Part shown: positions 1 to 11,700 of the stretch, piece after piece
Numbering within the stretch: position 1 is the first letter of the stretch
How the letters are laid out: every line of letters begins with the position of its first letter
NCBI GenBank assembly: GCA_023101725.1
Contig: JALJCO010003418.1
Coordinates: 199,964 to 263,963 of the forward strand
Direction: 5' to 3'
DNA length: 64,000 nt
From: Atherinomorus stipes
Lineage: Eukaryota > Chordata > Actinopteri > Atheriniformes > Atherinidae
Notes under the pieces: model-generated
What the model saw: the letters and a program-made list of their open reading frames with translations, nothing else
The model's database searches: none
What the model was told of the DNA's origin: nothing
Program-made: the position numbers and the translations under genes

Positions 1-3000
1 TCAGATTCTAGCTTCTGTATCACATGATGGTGGTAGCCTATCAGATTCTAGCTTCTGTATCACATGATGGTGGTAGCCTATCAGATTCTAGCTTCTGTAT
101 CACATGATGGTGGTAGCCTATCAGATTGTAGCTTCTATATCACATGATGATGGTAGCCTATCAGATTCTAGCTTGTGTATCACATGATGGTGGTAGCCTA
201 TCAGATTGTAGCTTCTGTATCACATGATGGTGGTAGCCTATCAGATTCTAGCTTGTGTATCACATGATGGTGGTAGCCTATCAGATTCTAGCTTCTGTAT
301 CACATGATGGTGGTAGCCTATCAGATTGTAGCTTCTATATCACATGATGGTGGTAGCCTATCAGATTCTAGCTTCTGTATCACATGATGGTGGTAGCCTA
401 TCAGATTCTAGCTTCTGTATCACATGATGGTGGTAGCCTATCAGATTGTAGCTTCTATATCACATGATGGTGGTAGCCTATCAGATTGTAGCTTCTATAT
501 CACATGATGGTGGTAGCCTATCAGATTCTAGCTTCTGTATCACATGATGGTGGTAGCCTATCAGATTCTAGCTTGTGTATCACATGATGGTGGTAGCCTA
601 TCAGATTCTAGCGTATGTATCACATGATGGTGGTAGCCTATCAGATTCTAGCTTGTGTATCACATGATGGTGGTAGCCTATCAGATTCTAGCTTCTGTAT
701 CACATGATGGTGGTAGCCTATCAGATTGTAGCTTCTATATCACATGATGGTGGTAGCCTATCAGATTCTAGCTTCTGTATCACATGATGGTGGTAGCCTA
801 TCAGATTCTAGCTTCTGTATCACATGATGGTGGTAGCCTATCAGATTGTAGCTTCTATATCACATGATGGTGGTACCCTATCAGATTCTAGCTTCTGTAT
901 CACATGATGGTGGTAGCCTATCAGATTGTAGCTTCTATATCACATGATGATGGTAGCCTATCAGATTCCAGCTTCTGTATCACATCATGGTGGTAGCCTA
1001 TCAGATTCTAGCTTCTGTATCACATGATGGTGGTAGCCTATCAGATTCTAGCTTCTGTATCACATGATGGTGGTAGCCTATCAGATTCTAGCTTCTGTAT
1101 CACATGATGGTGGTAGCCTATCAGATTCTAGCTTCTGTATCACATGATGGTGGTAGCCTATCAGATTCCAGCTTCTGTATCACATGATGGTGGTAGCCTA
1201 TCAGATTCTAGCTTCTGTGTCGCATGATGGTGGTAGCCTATCAGATTCTAGCTTCTATGTCACATGATGGTGGTAGCCTATCAGATTCTAGCTTCTGTAT
1301 CACATGATGGTGGTAGCCTATCAGATTCTAGCTTCTGTATCACATGATGGTGGTAGCCTATCAGATTCTAGCTTCTGTATCACATGATGGTGGTAGCCTA
1401 TCAGATTGTAGCTTCTATATCACATGATGATGGTAGCCTATCAGATTCCAGCTTCTGTATCACATGATGGTGGAAGCCTATCAGATTGTAGCTTCTATAT
1501 CACATGATGGTGGTAGCCTATCAGATTCTAGCTTCTGTATCACATGATGGTGGTAGCCTATCAGATTGTAGCTTCTATATCACATGATGATGGTAGCCTA
1601 TCAGATTCTAGCTTGTGTATCACATGATGGTGGTAGCCTATCAGATTCTAGCTTCTGTACCACATGATGGTGGTAGCCTATCAGATTCTAGCTTTTGTAT
1701 CACATGATGGTGGTAGCCTATCAGATTCTAGCTTGTGTATCACATGATGGTGGTAGCCTATCAGATTCTAGCTTCTGTATCACATGATGGTGGTAGCCTA
1801 TCAGATTCTAGCTTGTGTATCACATGATGGTGGTAGCCTATCAGATTCTAGCTTCTGTACCACATGATGGTGGTAGCCTATCAGATTCTAGCTTCTGTAC
1901 CACATGATGGTGGTAGCCTATCAGATTCTAGCTTGTGTATCACATGATGGTGGTAGCCTATCAGATTCTAGCTTGTGTATCACATGATGGTGGTAGCCTA
2001 TCAGATTCTAGCTTCTGTACCACATGATGGTGGTAGCCTATCAGATTCTAGCTTCTGTATCACATGATGGTGGTAGCCTATCAGATTGTAGCTTCTATAT
2101 CACATGATGGTGGTAGCCTATCAGATTCTAGCTTCTGTGTCACATGATGGTGGTAGCCTATCAGATTCTAGCTTCTGTATCACATGATGGTGGTAGCCTA
2201 TCAGATTCTAGCTTCTGTATCACATGATGATGGTAGCCTATCAGATTCTAGCTTGTGTATCACATGATGGTGGTAGCCTATCAGATTCTAGCGTGTGTAT
2301 CACATGATGGTGGTAGCCTATCAGATTCTAGCTTGTGTATCACATGATGGTGGTAGCCTATCAGATTCTAGCTTCTGTATCACATGATGGTGGTAGCCTA
2401 TCAGATTGTAGCTTCTATATCACATGATGGTGGTAGCCTATCAGATTGTAGCTTCTGTATCACATGATGGTGGTAGCCTATCAGATTCTAGCTTCTGAGT
2501 CACATGATGGTGGTAGCCTATCAGATTGTAGCTTCTATATCACATGATGGTGGTAGCCTATTAGATTCTAGCTTCTGAATCACATGATGGTGGTAGCCTA
2601 TCAGATTGTAGCTTCTATATCACATGATGGTGGTAGCCTATCAGATTCTAGCTTCTGTATCACATGATGGTGGTAGCCTATCAGATTCTAGCTTCTGTAT
2701 CACATGATGGTGGTAGCCTATCAGATTCTAGCTTCTGTATCACATGATGGTGGTAGCCTATCAGACTCTAGCTTCTGTATCACATGATGGTGGTAGCCTA
2801 TCAGATTCTAGCTTCTGTATCACATGATGGTGGTAGCCTATCAGATTCTAGCTTCTGTGTCACATGATGGTGGTAGCCTATCAGATTCTAGCTTCTGTAT
2901 CACATGATGGTGGTAGCCTATCAGATTGTAGCTTCTGTATCACATGATGGTGGTAGCCTATCAGATTCTAGCTTCTGTGTCACATGATGGTGGTAGCCTA

Positions 3001-3100
3001 TCAGATTGTAGCTTCTATATCACATGATGGTGGTAGCCTATCAGATTCTAGCTTCTGTGTCACATGATGGTGGTAGCCTATCAGATTCTTGCTTCTGTGT
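1..3100. repeat. 40-bp satellite array, about 77 copies, open at left edge
   Basis: A 40-bp unit, beginning TCAGATTCTA and ending TGGTAGCCTA, repeats without a single insertion or deletion for about 77 copies. It breaks off near 3090, where the last unit runs into unique sequence. Copies differ only by substitutions. Two haplotypes recur: one with TTCTAGCTTCTGTAT and one with TTGTAGCTTCTATAT, whose changes usually travel together. The array starts at base 1, so its true length is unknown. Stops in the unit make it non-coding. It lies downstream of igsf9b. Confidence 0.98.
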
Positions 3101-4063
3101 TTTGCAGAATTTGGCAGAATAATATCACTATTACATTTTCTATTTGAACATTTTCCACTGAATAAATTTAAATAATCTTAACCGTGTACTTCAGTTATTT
3201 GATATTTGAAAGAAGTTTTTTTTATCTTACTTTTGTGTATTTTACTTATTAATATAATTTATTACTGTTTTAAAAGTATTTCTGTCCAGTACTTCTCATC
3301 TCAAGTTGTACTTATATTTAATGTTGCCCTTGCATTCAAGATATTAATACAAACTCTACAATTGTGATTTTATTTTAAGGAACAAAAAGTATTGGTGTCG
3401 ATAAAAAAGTACCATAAACTACTGGTATCATATCAACAGGAAAAGTTTCGGTATCGCCCATCCCTAAGCAGAGGGACTGGAATAATGAGGAAACCATCAC
3501 GTAGGATGAGATTGTGGTTCTAAATTTAGCTCATTGTCTCACTGATATCAATTAAAATGATGCACATCTTCTCAAAAATCCCAATCTGGGAATCAGCTTT
3601 GATGCATTGTGGGCCAGCAGCCACATTTGTAAAACAGCTGATTTCAGATGTCTGCTGTTAGAGTAACAGCCTCAAAATCACAGAAAAATCTGAAATAAAC
3701 ACGTTAAAAAGCAAGAAAAAATGCACACAAACACACTGAACAGGCTTTTCTCACAACACATGTTCCTGTGACGTGTTCAGGGGAAGAAGCCGAGCACCTT
3801 CTGAGACAAACTGAAGGAAAACGGGTGAAGCTTGAACTGATGAAGCAACGCATGCTGATCTGATTGGGAACGTGACATACGGCTGAGTTATGGCAGGAAA
3901 TCAGAAATAAAATTCATTTTTAACCCTCTGGCATCCATATCTCCATGTCAGAGCTTAAACACCAAAAACATTTGGCTCAGTCTGCGTTGCGTTCAATGCC
4001 GTCTTCTCTCAGAGGAAAACTGGACGCCCAGCGTTCCCAGTTAAAATCACAAGGAAGCTGATG
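3101..4063. other. A+T-rich flank, no gene seen
   Basis: Unique-looking A+T-rich sequence between the satellite and a CT/CA microsatellite. The segment around 3390-3465, with a TATCGCCCATCCCTA end, resembles the eroded edge of a dispersed repeat, but I cannot name it. No exon is supported. Confidence 0.5.
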
Positions 4064-4094
<31 letters not shown>

Positions 4095-4115
4095 CACACA
4101 CACACACACACACAC
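4064..4115. repeat. (CT)n(CA)n compound microsatellite
   Basis: Pure CT dinucleotides run to about 4092 and are followed directly by CA dinucleotides to 4115. Confidence 0.97.
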
Positions 4116-5069
4116 AAAACAAAAGGCAAGAAAAAAAAATAAATTCTGTCATAAATTAATAAAATAAAATTGACACAAGTGAAGCAGATTAAGGCCGAAC
4201 AAAACCAAGGGTTCTTTTTATAACTGTGGAAAAATGACTCATTTACTATGGCACACAATCCTATCCTCCACTTTCAGCTTTTCCTTTAAGTGAATCATTT
4301 TTGGCATTTTGTTTCTGAACAGGATTTGGAGCCCTCTACACGACCTAAAGCAGAAGAAAAGACGATGAGAAGGGATCTAATGGAAAATGGACAAGATTTT
4401 GCTCCAGTGCAAAGCATCCTAAGATGTGAGAAGCAGCTGAAACTGGCGATTAGAGCGATTACGCAACTTCAAATCCAATCAAATGACTTTTCCTGACAGC
4501 AAAAATCCAATACTTGATTTAAGAGTGCTTGCAGATGTAAGCTGTGACTTCTCCCTGGAAGAAATAAAGAAAACTTCAGAGCTCCTTTAAAAAAGTAGAT
4601 CCAGGTCCTCATTTACCACCGAGCAGAAATGCATAACTTTATAAAGTTAATTAGCAAAATCTGGAGATTTAAAAAGCAGAATAAAGACAGAATGAAAACA
4701 TGCTGGATGAAATGCACCAGGAGCGATTAAGGGAAGGAAAAGGACGGCTGCTGGCCCATCCTGGGGGGGTGTGGGCTCGTGTCCTGTGCTCTGAGGTATA
4801 CTCGGTAGGAAGTAAGAACGTAGTGAGGTGAGTTTCCGGGCAGATCGGAGGTGGACGCTGGACAGGATCTGGTGGACGGTGCTGTAAACGGACACACAGT
4901 GGGACAGACGGAGGTTTCATTGGAGGTTTGGGAATCTGCAGAATATTCTCTGATTGAAAATGCATCCACTGGAGTGGAAAACAGGAATTTTTGAAGTAAA
5001 CAACAACAAAACAAAAAACAGAATTAAGGGCCTGATTATCAAGTTTTGCCTCTTTTTGTAAAATTGTCC
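4116..5069. other. Downstream flank of igsf9b, no gene seen
   Basis: No open frame here has splice sites, domain content or family resemblance. On the minus strand, a T/G-rich tract at about 4998-5030 follows the poly(A) signal at 5070 and could be its downstream element. Confidence 0.5.
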
Positions 5070-5075
5070 TTTATT
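5070..5075 (-). promoter_or_regulatory. igsf9b: Candidate igsf9b poly(A) signal AATAAA
   Basis: This is the first AATAAA on the minus strand after the stop codon, about 460 nt downstream. A T/G-rich stretch follows at about 4998-5030, as expected of a downstream element. A more distal site is possible. Confidence 0.5.
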
Positions 5076-5537
5076 TTTTTGCACTGGAGTAAAACTTTTG
5101 AAAAGTCTGGCAGCTATTGTTTTAACTGGAATCGCTAAAAATCTAAACTGACGTGTAAAAGGGAAATCAGTTGATCCGACTACACGCAGAACGTGCTCGT
5201 GTGTTTGGGATTCCCAGAACTACAGCTCGGATCTGGGATGTCAGGACAATTTCACTTTGCAAAGATTTTTGATGAAGTAAGATGAGACCAGTTTGTGGTT
5301 TTTCTTTTTTTAAATGAGTAAAAATAAGTTTGGTCTCTAATTTCTTGAATATATTTGTACTAATAAAGGTTATTTTCTGAAAACAGCAGACTGCTTACTA
5401 ATGCAAACTGAACTGACCAAGGGGGGGCCACAGAATATTCCCTCTGAATCAATCTGAAGCTCCAACGCTGGAGATAATTAAGAGCAAATTCGTAGGGGGG
5501 GGGGTCACATGGATGCAACCTCGTCCCCAGTGGGCTT
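5076..5537 (-). other. igsf9b: Probable igsf9b 3' untranslated region
   Basis: Sequence between the TGA at 5538-5540 and the first AATAAA. It has short C runs on the coding strand and no other gene signal. The length depends on the poly(A) site being used. Confidence 0.45.
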
Positions 5538-5752
5538 TCAGAGGAGGGTGGCATGGTCTGGGTCCATGCTGTCCATGCTAGCTAAAATGGCCTTCTGGTC
5601 CTCTGGAGGGGGGCGGCGGTACAGCAGGGCAGAAAAGCGCGTGTATGGATCGTGGAGGATGGGTCGTTTCTTCTTCTTGCGGAGGTAGAGAGCTTCTTCG
5701 GGCGGGAGTACCTGAGAGGTGTAGGCCTGCTGGGTCTGAGAGGTGGAGACAC
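5538..5752 (-). CDS. igsf9b: igsf9b last exon: basic stretch and C-terminal PDZ ligand
   Basis: The acceptor is a nine-C tract plus CAG just above 5752. The exon enters in phase 1 and codes 70 residues before TGA at 5538-5540. It contains a basic run (LRKKKKRP), then [13 protein letters not shown], and ends DHATLL. The last three residues, T-L-L, fit the class I PDZ consensus S/T-x-hydrophobic, which agrees with known coupling of this family to MAGI-type scaffolds. A second frame is also open here, but it would break phase with the exon at 10968-11095 and looks unlike a protein. Confidence 0.8.
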
Positions 5753-8700
5753 CTGGGGGGGGGAAGACAGACGGTTCGTTCAAAGGCATGGAAACTCACA
5801 GTGACGCCACGTTTACAGATTCTGAACTCGCTGATGTTCCGGCAGTGAAACACATCTGCGGTTCACTCGCTTGGACAACCACGTTTAGCAGCAATAAGTT
5901 GAAGCGATTGTTTTCTGTGTGATTTTATTTTAGACATGGATGGTGTCGATGCAGTCAGCATGAACACAAGCTGGATAAGCAAGAACAGCCAAAGCAGCGG
6001 CGGCAGTGGCAAGCACGTCTGAGTTATGTTTCAACATAATGTAAATGATGTCAGTTTGTGGCATCAAGTGAGAAGATGTAGATCACTCCATGTCCAAAAT
6101 CCCTCCCAGGGACAACACAGGATCCCTCTAAGGCAGGGTTTCCCAACCCTGGTCCTCAGGGACCCCAGCCCTGCTGGTTTTCCAGATATTCCTACTTCAA
6201 CACACCTGACTCAGATGAAAGGCTCGTTAGCAGGTTGCAAAGAAGTTGATGAGCAGTTGAGTTGATCTGAATCAGGTGTGGTGGAGTTGGAAACCTGGAA
6301 TACATGCAGGGCGGGGTCCCTGAGGACCAGGGTTGGGAAACCCTGCTCTAAGGGAGCGTCCTCAGTCGAGTCCACAAAAAGACCAAACAAACTGGACTGT
6401 TGAACTCACAAGACTGCTGAAAGGAGTCCAAGACAAAAGCATTTCAACAGTAAGAGGGTTCAGTTTGATTGGAGATGGTAAAACATTTATTTCTTTATTT
6501 TATCTGGATCCCCGTTAGCTGCAGCAAAACTGCCGCTATTCCTCCTGGGGTCCGACACAACATATGAAATACATTACACAAGAGGTTAAAAACAAATCAC
6601 AAAAGATAACATGAGCAACACAAAACCACTAAATTATTAAAACTATAAACATAAAAGCCAAGACGTAAAAACATAAAAAAATCAGAAACATAAAATTACT
6701 AAGAATTACATATATAAAGAAAAGTTCTTCCCATAAACACTGGGAAACACAATACCTCTTTTTCCACTCCATAGCAAACCGTTCATATTTCTAGTATTCA
6801 TTTTTATTATATATTATTGTTTTATTTTTATTTAAATTGCTGGTATATATTCAATGGTAATCAAATTCAGATTTTATATTGACTTAAAATATATTTTTTT
6901 ACTGATAATTTAAATTTTTTAATGTTGATCATTTTCTCTCGGTGTTTGTCAGTGCGTTCCATTCCAACATTGCTCTGTACATCACTGTTCTTTTACTGTA
7001 ATTTGTTTTAATCTTTGGCACAGAAATGACCTCTGACAGCATGTCTAGTTCTGTAGCCATGATTTTCCAAACTGTAATGTAGTTTTTTATACAGAACATT
7101 TGGGACTTTTAATATAGATAAACTTCTTATAAACATTAATAATGAATAGTGTAACCTATCTTTTACCATGAACCACCCGAGATTTCTGTGCATTGCCAAC
7201 ACATTTGTTCTGAAGTTACAACTAAGGACAATACGAGCTGCTCTATTTTGTACTTTTTGTAATTTATTTATCATGTCAACTGTAGTGTTTGACCAGACCA
7301 ATGGACAGTAGTCCAGCTTTGACAAAATTAATGCTTGCATTATTAATTTGACTGATTTTGGAGATAGATAAGCTCTACACCTTCTAATGACAGAGACACC
7401 TTTTCCCATTTCCTTAATAATACCATTTACATGTGATTTCCACAGAAGTTTGTTATCGATAACAACACACAGCAGTCTGGTCTCCTGCACTTGGTTGATA
7501 CGAACCTCTTTGATTTTTAGATTTAACTGTGGGTTTTTGCTAATGTTATGATTTGAGCCAATTACCATACAGTTTGTTTTAGATACATTCAAAACAAGTT
7601 TGTTGTTGTTTATCCAGTCCATAACTGCTTTTAAATCTTCTTTTAAAACTGAATTGATTTCATCTGTAGTGAGTGCAGCGGCATATAAAGTGGTATCATC
7701 AGCATACATTCCTACGTTTGTAGTTTTTAAGACCAGTGGTAGGTCATTGGTAAAAACAGTGTACAGTAACGGTCCCAGACAACTTCCCTGTGGTACTCCA
7801 CAAGAAACAATGCTCTCATCAGAAAAACAACCATTAAAGAAAACTGTTTGTGTTCTGTCAGTTAAATAACTCTTGAGCAAGGACAAAGCCGAAATCTCAA
7901 ACCCATAACATTCCAGTTTTTCCAACAGTAATTTATGATCAATTAAATCAAATGCTGCTGAGAAATCCAGCATAGCAGCACCAACCATTTTGTTTTTATC
8001 CATTTCGCTTAGCCAGTCATCCGTCATTTGAGTTAAAGCTGATGTTGTAGAATGATCCTTTCGATAAGCATGTTGAAAATTGGTCATTAAACCATTCAGA
8101 GACAGATAATTTGTAATTTGTTCAAATATTACACATTCCATAATTTTACTTAAAACAGGTAAGAGACTGATAGGATGACTGTTTGCTCCAGAGAATGGCA
8201 ATTTCTTATTTTTTGGTCATGGAATTACCTTAGCCCGCTTCCATAATGGAAATGTACAACTGGAAAAACTCATGTTTATAATGTGACAGATGGGAATAGC
8301 AATTTCCAAGATCTTGATGATGATTGTAGAGTCTGACCACAGCACATCCCAAAGATTCTCAATGGGGTTCAGGTCTGGACTCTGTGGGGGCCAATCCATG
8401 TGTGAAAATGATGTCTGATGATCCCTGAACCATCTTTCACAATCTGAGCCCGATAAATTCTGGCACGCTCATCTTGGAATATGGCCGTGCCATCAGGAAA
8501 GAAACATCCATTGATGGAAGAACCTGCTCATTCAGTATATTCAGGTATCAGCTGACCTCATTATCTGAGCTCATACTGTTGCTGAACCTGGACCTGAGCA
8601 ACTGCAGCAACCCCAGATCATCACACTGCCCCCACAGGCTCATACAGTAGCACTAGGCATGATGCTGCATCACTTCATCTGCCTTTCCGGCCACATTTCT

Positions 8701-11700
8701 TCCTGGAAGACGATGGTCCACCATCCTTCCAGTTTTTCAGAATGCGTTGGACTGTTCTGAACCCAGTTTTAGTAGTTTCTGCATCTCCTTAGATGTTTTC
8801 ACCTCTTCATGCCAATGATCTGACCCTTCTCAGACAGACTAACATCTTTTCCACGACCACGGATGTGTCTTTCCACATGGTTGTCATGGAAATGAGAAGC
8901 AACTCATTGCACCAGTTGGGGTTAAATAACTTGTTGCAGCTGAAAGATAATCGCCCATCATGTAATTATCCAATAGGAGGCTCCGACCTGTTTGCTTAGT
9001 TACATCCAGGTGGCGACTTTTTTTTGGCCAGGCAGGGTGTATCCGATGGTTGAGTGAGGAAACCACCATCCACCTCCAAAAATGATGGTGTTTGACTGGA
9101 ATTTTTTCCCATCAGTTCATTCAAAGTTGACCATACCTTTTTGCTATCACTTTTAATATCCATAATCCTCTTTTCATAATATGATTTCTTTTTCATTTTA
9201 TTTAACTTAGTAACATCATTTCTCAATTTACGATCCGACCAGGGTGTCCGGTTGCTTCTGGCTGTAAACTTTCTGAGAGGAGTGTGTCTGTCGACTACCA
9301 GCAGCAGAATTTCTTCTAATTTATTTAAAGCTTCATTTGGATTACATTCTTTTAGAATTTTCTCCCAACTTTGATTTTTAATTTCTTCGGTAAAACATTG
9401 AATTTTAAAAGTTTTGTATGATCTTTTGAAAATGAACTTGGGTCCCATCTTTGGGATTGTTGTTTTTTCTTACTACAACTACCATATTATGATCACTACA
9501 ACCAATGGGCACTGAAAAAGCTGTGAGATATAATTCAGGAGCATTTGTAAATATATGATCAATACATGTGGAGCTCTTTGCACCATTACTTCTAAAACAT
9601 GTCCTAGTAGGTGTTTTTATGAGCTGGTGAAGACCAGAGGCCATAGTAGTTATCAACATTTTGTTTTTCAATGAACAATTTTGTGCCAACCAGTCAATAT
9701 TAAAGTCTCCAGTTAAATATATTTCCTTACCCATAACACTAATATAATCTACCATCCGGCATATTTTATGTAGGTACATAGCGTTAGCACTAGGTGGTCT
9801 ATAACAGCTGCCCACTAGAATCGCTTTTAAATGAGGCAGATGTATTTCTACCCACAGCACTTCAATTTCACTGTCCAAGTCTTCTCTGATTTTTGTTGCT
9901 ATGCATTCCCACCACCATATGCATTTCTATCCCCTCTATATATGTTGTATCCCCTGATATTTAAAATACTATCTTCAAATGTGGAGTCCAAGTGTGTCTC
10001 AGTATTTGTATCTCATTGTAGAGAATTTCAGTTATTTCATGCAGTTTATTTCTGATGCTATTAAACATCATGATGCGTTTCTCTGCTTTTTTACTACATG
10101 TTGTGCTTTTCTTTGCTCTGTTAAACACTGATTTGAAATCTGTATGAAAAAAACAAAACAGTTATATGAGTAAAGACTGACTGATTGATTAAAACCAATA
10201 AGACATCTAGCTCATAATTTGCTTCCATTTTTTCTCTGGTGACCAGGTTGTTATGTGCTTTATGTTTCCTGACTAACAATTATGTTGTTGATTATTTCTT
10301 TGTTTTAATGATGCTGGAAAGACTTCTGTTTGTTGAATCAACTCATTTTTAAATTGACAAAATGTATTGATTCTTCCAACTTTAATCCAATCCAGTAAAT
10401 CACACCGAAACAAAAGTCAGTTTATAAGATAGATGTGAATGCAAATCCCGGACAAGCTCCCAAATATGTTCAGGTCTCTAAACCAAAAAAAAAGGCTAGA
10501 AGAGAACCAGAACTTATGAGCTTAACCAACATATACTCAATCAACAAAAACCTTTGAAAAAAAGGAAATCTTGGTCATGAAAACAAAAGATTGAAGTAGA
10601 ATGCAAACCAGTGACTGAATGGGTCGTAGGATCTGGATGCTCCTCCAGCCATTAGTCCAAAACCAAACTAAAGCACTTAAACCATAAACAGCAATGTCAC
10701 TGACTCCCGACTCAACACAGAACAGAAGTTGCAACAAGGAAAAGAAACTGTTTGGTAGAGAAGATTTGATAAGTTTTTTCATGAGTACAACCCACATACC
10801 GAACTCTCCTGTTCATCCCACAGATGCATTTCCCGAAAATGTGGCTCCACTCTTTTGAGAACGATAACAGGCTTTCTAGAAGTATAATTCACCAAGTCTC
10901 CTTACTTCCTGTGTTACGTTCATATCCCCGTTTACAAAGTGTGACTGGAGAGGATGAAGCTGCGTACCTGCTTTCTTTCTGGACTTTGAGTTATTGTTGT
11001 TCATGGTCATCTTTTTGGCCTTTTTAATACGTTGGTATCTCAGTGCATCAATCCTCTCAGACCCCGAATGGGCACTCGGCGCACCTCGACGTTTTCTGGA
11101 TAAAGAGGAGAAAGAGAAGGAAAAAAAGGTAACTCTGGGCCAAACGTGGTCAGTGCACTGTGTGTGTGCACTACGGAGCGCACGAAAACTACGCAATCCC
11201 AAAAACAGCACTGCTCGTGCTAAGCAAAGAGGTGCAGCACATTGCCAAAGGATCAATGTGAGTCACCCAAACAGCTGTACTCTGAAATCCAGCAAACGAG
11301 GGAGGGAGGGGGGATCTCTTTTCAAAAGTTTTGACATCAATACAACTACTTTACAATAATTAAAATCTTATATTATCCAAATTAACACAGATATTTTTAG
11401 GTTTATTGTGAATATTTTGACAAAATCAAAATCTAGGTGGCATTTATAATTTGTACACCTTGAAATTTCTTTGTTCATCAATGACATCTAAAAGTATTTC
11501 ACTCAAATTGATCCAAACAATCTACATCCAAAGAAATCAAAAAGTATTTCACAACTCCTGAAACCACCTATTTACTTCTCATGGTGCAGATTACAAGAGT
11601 GAGTAACGTTGCTGAGAGAATACAACATTTAAAAAGACTTGCACTGTTGGTTTCAGAGCAAAATTCACCAATAAACATGACTACTGTAAAAAATGTATGC

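Noticed and set aside
1..3100. CRISPR-like array
   Set aside because: Units are contiguous with no spacers and the host is a vertebrate. It is a satellite.
5578..5853. Alternative open frame over the last igsf9b exon
   Set aside because: It breaks phase with the 128-nt exon and gives a Pro/His-rich peptide. The other frame fits phase and ends in a PDZ ligand.
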